A stretch of 9,245 bases of DNA from CAYRFQ01 sp964423615 (GTDB lineage Bacteria; Planctomycetota; Planctomycetia; Gemmatales; Gemmataceae): the NCBI GenBank assembly GCA_964423615.1, contig CAYRFQ010000167.1:1-9245 (forward strand). The letters run 5' to 3'. Position numbers and translations under genes: made by a program. Under the pieces are notes generated by a model. The model ran no database searches. It saw nothing but the letters and a program-made list of their open reading frames with translations, and was not told the origin of the DNA. Every line of letters begins with the position of its first letter. Within the stretch, counting starts at the first letter, position 1. Shown here one piece after another: positions 6,733 to 9,245 of the stretch.

Positions 6733-7014
6733 GGGGAGCGACCACGGGAATCAAAAATACAACCCGACGACCCTCCAAGCCATGGGAAGAGAAGTGCTGT
6801 CGGTTGGGTCGCACTGATGAGTCTGTTTTTTTTGATTGTGGGAATGATGTTCGTGCCCAAGGCGCCATGGTTGCGACCAACAGTGACAACGTGTGTCCGA
6901 AAGTTGGTGACAACTGTGGCAGCCGATGACTGTTGGTGGCAGTTTCTGGGCCTGCTTGGCCGACTTGTGAAAAGGCGACTTTACAAAAGATTTAGGAAAA
7001 AAAGGAGATCCAAT
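6701..7014. other. 314-bp structured spacer between primase-helicase and zinc-ribbon genes
   Basis: No gene is supported here; the open frames are short, lack ribosome sites and give no motif. The spacer contains the right arm of the 22-bp inverted repeat, two direct copies of TCGGTTGGG (6709-6717 and 6800-6808; an inverted copy lies at 6679-6687 within the preceding gene), a run of eight T (6826-6833), nested inverted repeats (6876-6937) and a GGCC-loop-GGCC mini hairpin near 6950. The T-run is preceded by only weak potential pairing (for example AACCcGAC 6761-6768 with GTCGGTT 6799-6805), so termination there is uncertain. No strong promoter for the following genes was recognised. Confidence 0.5.
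6876..6937 (+). repeat. Nested inverted repeats upstream of the zinc-ribbon gene
   Basis: ACCAACAGT (6876-6884) pairs perfectly with ACTGTTGGT (6929-6937). Inside the 44-base loop lies AGTTG-GTGA-CAACT (6902-6915), a 5-bp stem closed by a GNRA-type tetraloop sequence. GTGACAAC also occurs twice (6883-6890 and 6907-6914). It could be a structured leader of the zinc-ribbon/integrase transcript or a protein-binding array; no known riboswitch was recognised. Confidence 0.5.
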
Positions 7015-7494
7015 ATGGGCGGACTGGGAAGTGGCCTGACGTATCAATACTGGCGACCGCGTCGAAAAACAACCGTCGAAGAATGCAAGGTTCTGCTGGT
7101 TAAAAGCCTGCGTGAACTCGGCATGCTCAAACCAAACAGTACAACCTCGAGAACCCTGACTTGGGCTGGGTGCTATCCCAACAATAAATCAACATTCGGA
7201 ATCACGGTCAACACAACCGGGAATTGCCCGCACTTGGTGCTCTCGTACCGAATACCAGAAAGAAACGAATCTTTCGAATACGAGATCCGGCTGAGCACCA
7301 GTAAACCTCCCTTCGGTGGGCTTCGTTGGTGGCTCCGCTGCCCCATCCGAAGAAAATCCGGATTGTGTGATCATCGCGTCACGAAGCTGTATCTGCCAAT
7401 CGGACAAAGGTATGTTGGATGTCGAGATTGTTACGATTTGGGTTACCGGAGTTGCCAGGAAGCCCACAAATACGATCGCCTTTTCGCAAACTGA
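7015..7494 (+). CDS. Small zinc-ribbon protein of mobile elements (159 aa, function unknown)
   Basis: A 159-residue protein resembling a family of uncharacterised proteins that begin MGG.GSG and carry a C-terminal zinc ribbon, often found beside integrases. Visible features are MGGLGSG at the start, a basic segment WRPRRKTTVEECKVLLVKSL, a beta-rich middle (about 48-105) with LVLSYRIPE, then four cysteines arranged C109-x8-C118 and C136-x2-C139 around RVTKLYLPIGQRYVGCRDCY, ending SCQEAHKYDRLFAN. The Cys spacing fits one structural zinc. The ATG at 7015 follows AAAAGGAG eight bases away; the frame extends upstream but with an unconvincing sequence. As far as remembered, some relatives continue for a helical segment after HKYDRL, so this copy may be slightly short, but no clear frameshift is seen. 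It precedes the integrase by 92 bases, probably in one transcript. DNA or RNA binding is plausible but unproven. Confidence 0.75.
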   Translation: MGGLGSGLTYQYWRPRRKTTVEECKVLLVKSLRELGMLKPNSTTSRTLTWAGCYPNNKSTFGITVNTTGNCPHLVLSYRIPERNESFEYEIRLSTSKPPFGGLRWWLRCPIRRKSGLCDHRVTKLYLPIGQRYVGCRDCYDLGYRSCQEAHKYDRLFAN

Positions 7495-7586
7495 GAGCTC
7501 GAACTTGGGTCGGATTGTCAGACCGTCAAGGACGCTATGGCTGGGCTTGGAGAACGATACAAGCAACAAAACATAGGAGAGTAAAG

Positions 7587-9101
7587 ATGGCGAAAGTTTT
7601 TCGTAAGAAGACGACAGTTTGGCGGTTGGAAGGACGAAAAGTCCCTGCCGACACGCCTGGCGCGACGAAGGAAACTATCGCGTCGAGAAAGTGGTACGGG
7701 TATGTGCCGCAAAAGAATGGCAAACGCAAGGCCGTTGCTCTTTGCACGGATAAACAGAAATCCCAACAGATGCTCAACAAGATGTTGACGGATGTGGCCA
7801 TGGGCAAACACGGAATGAATGATTCGTTTCAACACCACAGAAGCACAACCCTTCATCAACATCTGGAAGCCTGGCAAGCTGACCTCTCCGCGAAGGGTCG
7901 CACTGACAAACACTCCAGTCTATCCGCGTCACGGGTGCGGACAATTATTGAGGAATGCGATTGGGTGTGGTTGAGTGATTTGTCAGCGTCTGGCGTCCAG
8001 AGTTTCATAGGTGAACTCCGAAAGCGACAGAAAAGCGCTTCCACCCGGAACCACTATTTGACCGCCGTCAAAATGTTCTCGCGATGGCTCGTCAAAGATC
8101 GTCGAATCCAAGACGATCCTCTTGCTTATTTGTCGAAGGAGAACGAAAACCTCGACAAGAGACATGAGAGACGAGATCTATCGGTTGAAGAACTCGCGTT
8201 CATCCTTTGCGCTGCAAGGGAAGGCGATACAATGTGGAAGCTGTCAGGTGAATCTCGAGCAATGCTCTATCTGGTTGCCATTTATACTGGTCTCCGGGCA
8301 AGCGAGTTGGCAAGCCTCACGCCAGCGTCTTTCTCTTTCAGCCAAGAACAGGCCACCGTCACGGTAGACGCGGCATACAGCAAGCATCGTCGAAAGGACG
8401 TCTTGCCGATCCATGCCGAAATCAAGGATGAAGTCGCTTCGTGGATTGTGTCGAGGCCGCCTGAAAAACCGCTCTGGCCGGGTTCGTGGGCCAGGTGCTT
8501 CAAGGGCGCCAAGATGTTGCGTGCAGACATGAAAAATGCCCGGAGTGCTTGGCTTGAGGAAGCCGAGTCTACGCAAGACAGAGAGGAACGAGAAAAGTCT
8601 AATTTCCTCATTCCCAAAACACCAGACGGCAAAATTGTTGACTTCCATGCACTGAGGCACACATTCATCAGCCACCTCACGCGAGGAGGGCTGATGCCGA
8701 AGGTGGCCCAAATCCTCGCGAGGCATTCCACCATCACGCTGACGATGGATCGATACACTCACGTTGACCAAAAAGAGGTCGCGGAAGCCATGAATACGTT
8801 GCCTTCGTTCGTTGGGCCACGCGACCCATCCCCTGGAGAATCCGTCTCGGTAGGTGATCCGGTTTGCACACTATTTGCACAAACTCCAGCCACGAGAGGG
8901 CATCAAGAGACATCTTGCGACAACGGCAAAGGAATACAGTGTAATCAGTTTGAGAAGTCACAAGTTTTTACTATGGAACGACTTGGCACTTGTTGTCATC
9001 GAGAGGTACCAACAAAGGAAGAGAGGCGGCGCCCGGATTCGAACCGGGGAATCGCGGATTTGCAATCCGCTGCCTTACCACTTGGCCACGCCGCCTTTTA
9101 A
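7587..9101 (+). CDS. Tyrosine recombinase (integrase), C-terminus running antisense through tRNA-Cys
   Basis: A 504-residue site-specific recombinase that should integrate and excise the element at the tRNA-Cys gene. After a basic N-terminus (1-80), a SAM-like core-binding region (about 85-185) includes SASTRNHYLTAVKMFSRWL. The catalytic domain (about 195-405) holds the full set: Arg237 in TGLRASEL, Lys266 in YSKHRRKDVLP, His354 and Arg357 in HALRHTF, His380 in LARHS, and the nucleophile Tyr390 in MDRYTHV. The ATG at 7587 follows AGGAGA six bases away. About 100 residues follow the catalytic domain; residues 480-503 (RRRPDSNRGIADLQ...) are the antisense reading of the tRNA gene, a known signature of tRNA-targeting integrases. 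That tail is probably not needed for catalysis and would change upon excision. Regulation by the small HTH proteins upstream is likely but not shown. Confidence 0.95.
   Translation: MAKVFRKKTTVWRLEGRKVPADTPGATKETIASRKWYGYVPQKNGKRKAVALCTDKQKSQQMLNKMLTDVAMGKHGMNDSFQHHRSTTLHQHLEAWQADLSAKGRTDKHSSLSASRVRTIIEECDWVWLSDLSASGVQSFIGELRKRQKSASTRNHYLTAVKMFSRWLVKDRRIQDDPLAYLSKENENLDKRHERRDLSVEELAFILCAAREGDTMWKLSGESRAMLYLVAIYTGLRASELASLTPASFSFSQEQATVTVDAAYSKHRRKDVLPIHAEIKDEVASWIVSRPPEKPLWPGSWARCFKGAKMLRADMKNARSAWLEEAESTQDREEREKSNFLIPKTPDGKIVDFHALRHTFISHLTRGGLMPKVAQILARHSTITLTMDRYTHVDQKEVAEAMNTLPSFVGPRDPSPGESVSVGDPVCTLFAQTPATRGHQETSCDNGKGIQCNQFEKSQVFTMERLGTCCHREVPTKEERRRPDSNRGIADLQSAALPLGHAAF
9024..9095 (-). 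tRNA. tRNA-Cys (anticodon GCA)
   Basis: The minus strand folds as a complete cloverleaf. The acceptor stem is GGCGGCG/CGCCGCC, the D arm GCC...GGC, the anticodon stem GCGGA/TCCGC with loop TTGCAAA (anticodon GCA at 9061-9063), and the T arm CCCGG-TTCGAAT-CCGGG. The discriminator base is U, as expected for tRNA-Cys; CCA is not encoded. It is convergent with, and fully inside, the end of the integrase reading frame. The 3' end faces the integrase gene, the normal arrangement when an element has integrated into the 3' part of a tRNA gene and restored it, so the tRNA is probably functional. Confidence 0.96.
9024..9095. other. Probable attachment site (element-chromosome junction) within tRNA-Cys
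   Basis: The integrase gene ends inside the tRNA gene and the tRNA 3' end points into the element, so the crossover block should lie in the 3' portion of the tRNA, probably between the anticodon loop and the 3' end (about 9024-9065). The partner site, a repeated tRNA 3' end, was not seen elsewhere in the window and should lie further left. The exact limits of the shared block cannot be set from one end alone. Confidence 0.65.
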
Positions 9102-9111
9102 TCGTGATGGA

Positions 9112-9140
9112 ATAATAGCTACGATCAGAAAACCTGTCAA
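9112..9140 (-). promoter_or_regulatory. Sigma70-type promoter of the tRNA-Cys gene
   Basis: On the minus strand a perfect -35 box TTGACA (9135-9140) is followed after exactly 17 bases by TATTAT (9112-9117), five of six matches to the -10 consensus. Transcription would begin near 9105, about ten bases before the mature tRNA 5' end at 9095. This lies on the chromosomal side of the junction, so the tRNA keeps its own promoter after integration. Confidence 0.8.
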
Positions 9141-9218
9141 TCCAACTTCACAAACGTGAATAGGCCGGGGTGCATCGCCCCCTTTACACGGCAAATCGAA
9201 TTTGTTACATTTTATGTA

Positions 9219-9230
9219 GACGAATTCGTC
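9219..9230. repeat. 12-bp perfect palindrome GACGAATTCGTC upstream of the tRNA
   Basis: GACGAATTCGTC is self-complementary and lies about 80 bases upstream of the tRNA -35 box, probably in host DNA. It may be an operator, but no partner gene is visible. A chance palindrome of this length is uncommon but possible. Confidence 0.4.
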
Positions 9231-9245
9231 CGGTCTTTTGCTCTA

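Noticed and set aside
6826..6833. Run of eight T as the terminator of the primase-helicase operon
   Set aside because: No strong stem ends directly before it; upstream pairings are long-range and imperfect, so it was noted only in the spacer entry.
7494..7586. Frameshift joining the zinc-ribbon gene to the integrase frame
   Set aside because: The integrase has its own ribosome site and ATG at 7587, and the intervening translation does not resemble either family.
1..9245. CRISPR array, insertion sequence or transposase
   Set aside because: No regularly spaced repeats, no transposase motifs and no terminal inverted repeats with target duplications were seen.

Overview
The window looks like the tRNA-proximal end of an integrated, self-replicating mobile element in a bacterial chromosome. 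The sequence is of moderate GC. Gene style, especially the small zinc-ribbon protein starting MGGLGSG and the DUF3854-like primase-helicase, is most reminiscent of Planctomycetes, but that is an impression from remembered families and not a database result.

Layout, left to right. Bases 1-176 carry no convincing gene, only two small hairpins behind a leftward gene pair. At 177-2089 two overlapping leftward genes encode a ParA-type ATPase with an N-terminal membrane segment and coiled coil, and a 166-residue unrecognised partner whose C-terminus resembles a SAP/HeH-type DNA-binding motif. Bases 2090-3091 form a ~1 kb non-coding spacer between this pair and the rightward genes. It holds a strong hairpin, a leftward promoter-like sequence just in front of it, and an 8-7-8 dyad near the rightward operon; it is the most likely place for an origin or control RNA. 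At 3092-6700 three rightward, overlapping genes encode two small excisionase/AlpA-like helix-turn-helix proteins and a 1048-residue primase-helicase (zinc motif, Toprim-like domain, P-loop ATPase). A perfect 22-bp inverted repeat brackets the end of this gene. After a 314-bp structured spacer come a zinc-ribbon protein (7015-7494) and a tyrosine recombinase (7587-9101).

The integrase reading frame runs through a complete tRNA-Cys(GCA) gene lying on the opposite strand (9024-9095), so its last residues are the antisense reading of the tRNA. This identifies the tRNA 3' part as the probable integration site and 9024-9095 as one element boundary; bases beyond it are probably host chromosome and contain a good promoter for the tRNA. 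No second copy of the tRNA 3' end was seen, so the other element end should lie left of the window.

Working model (inference): the recombinase, helped by one or both small HTH proteins, integrates and excises the element. The primase-helicase supports replication of the excised form, and the ParA/partner pair serves maintenance or positioning, perhaps at the membrane. No capsid, conjugation or defence gene is recognised in the window.
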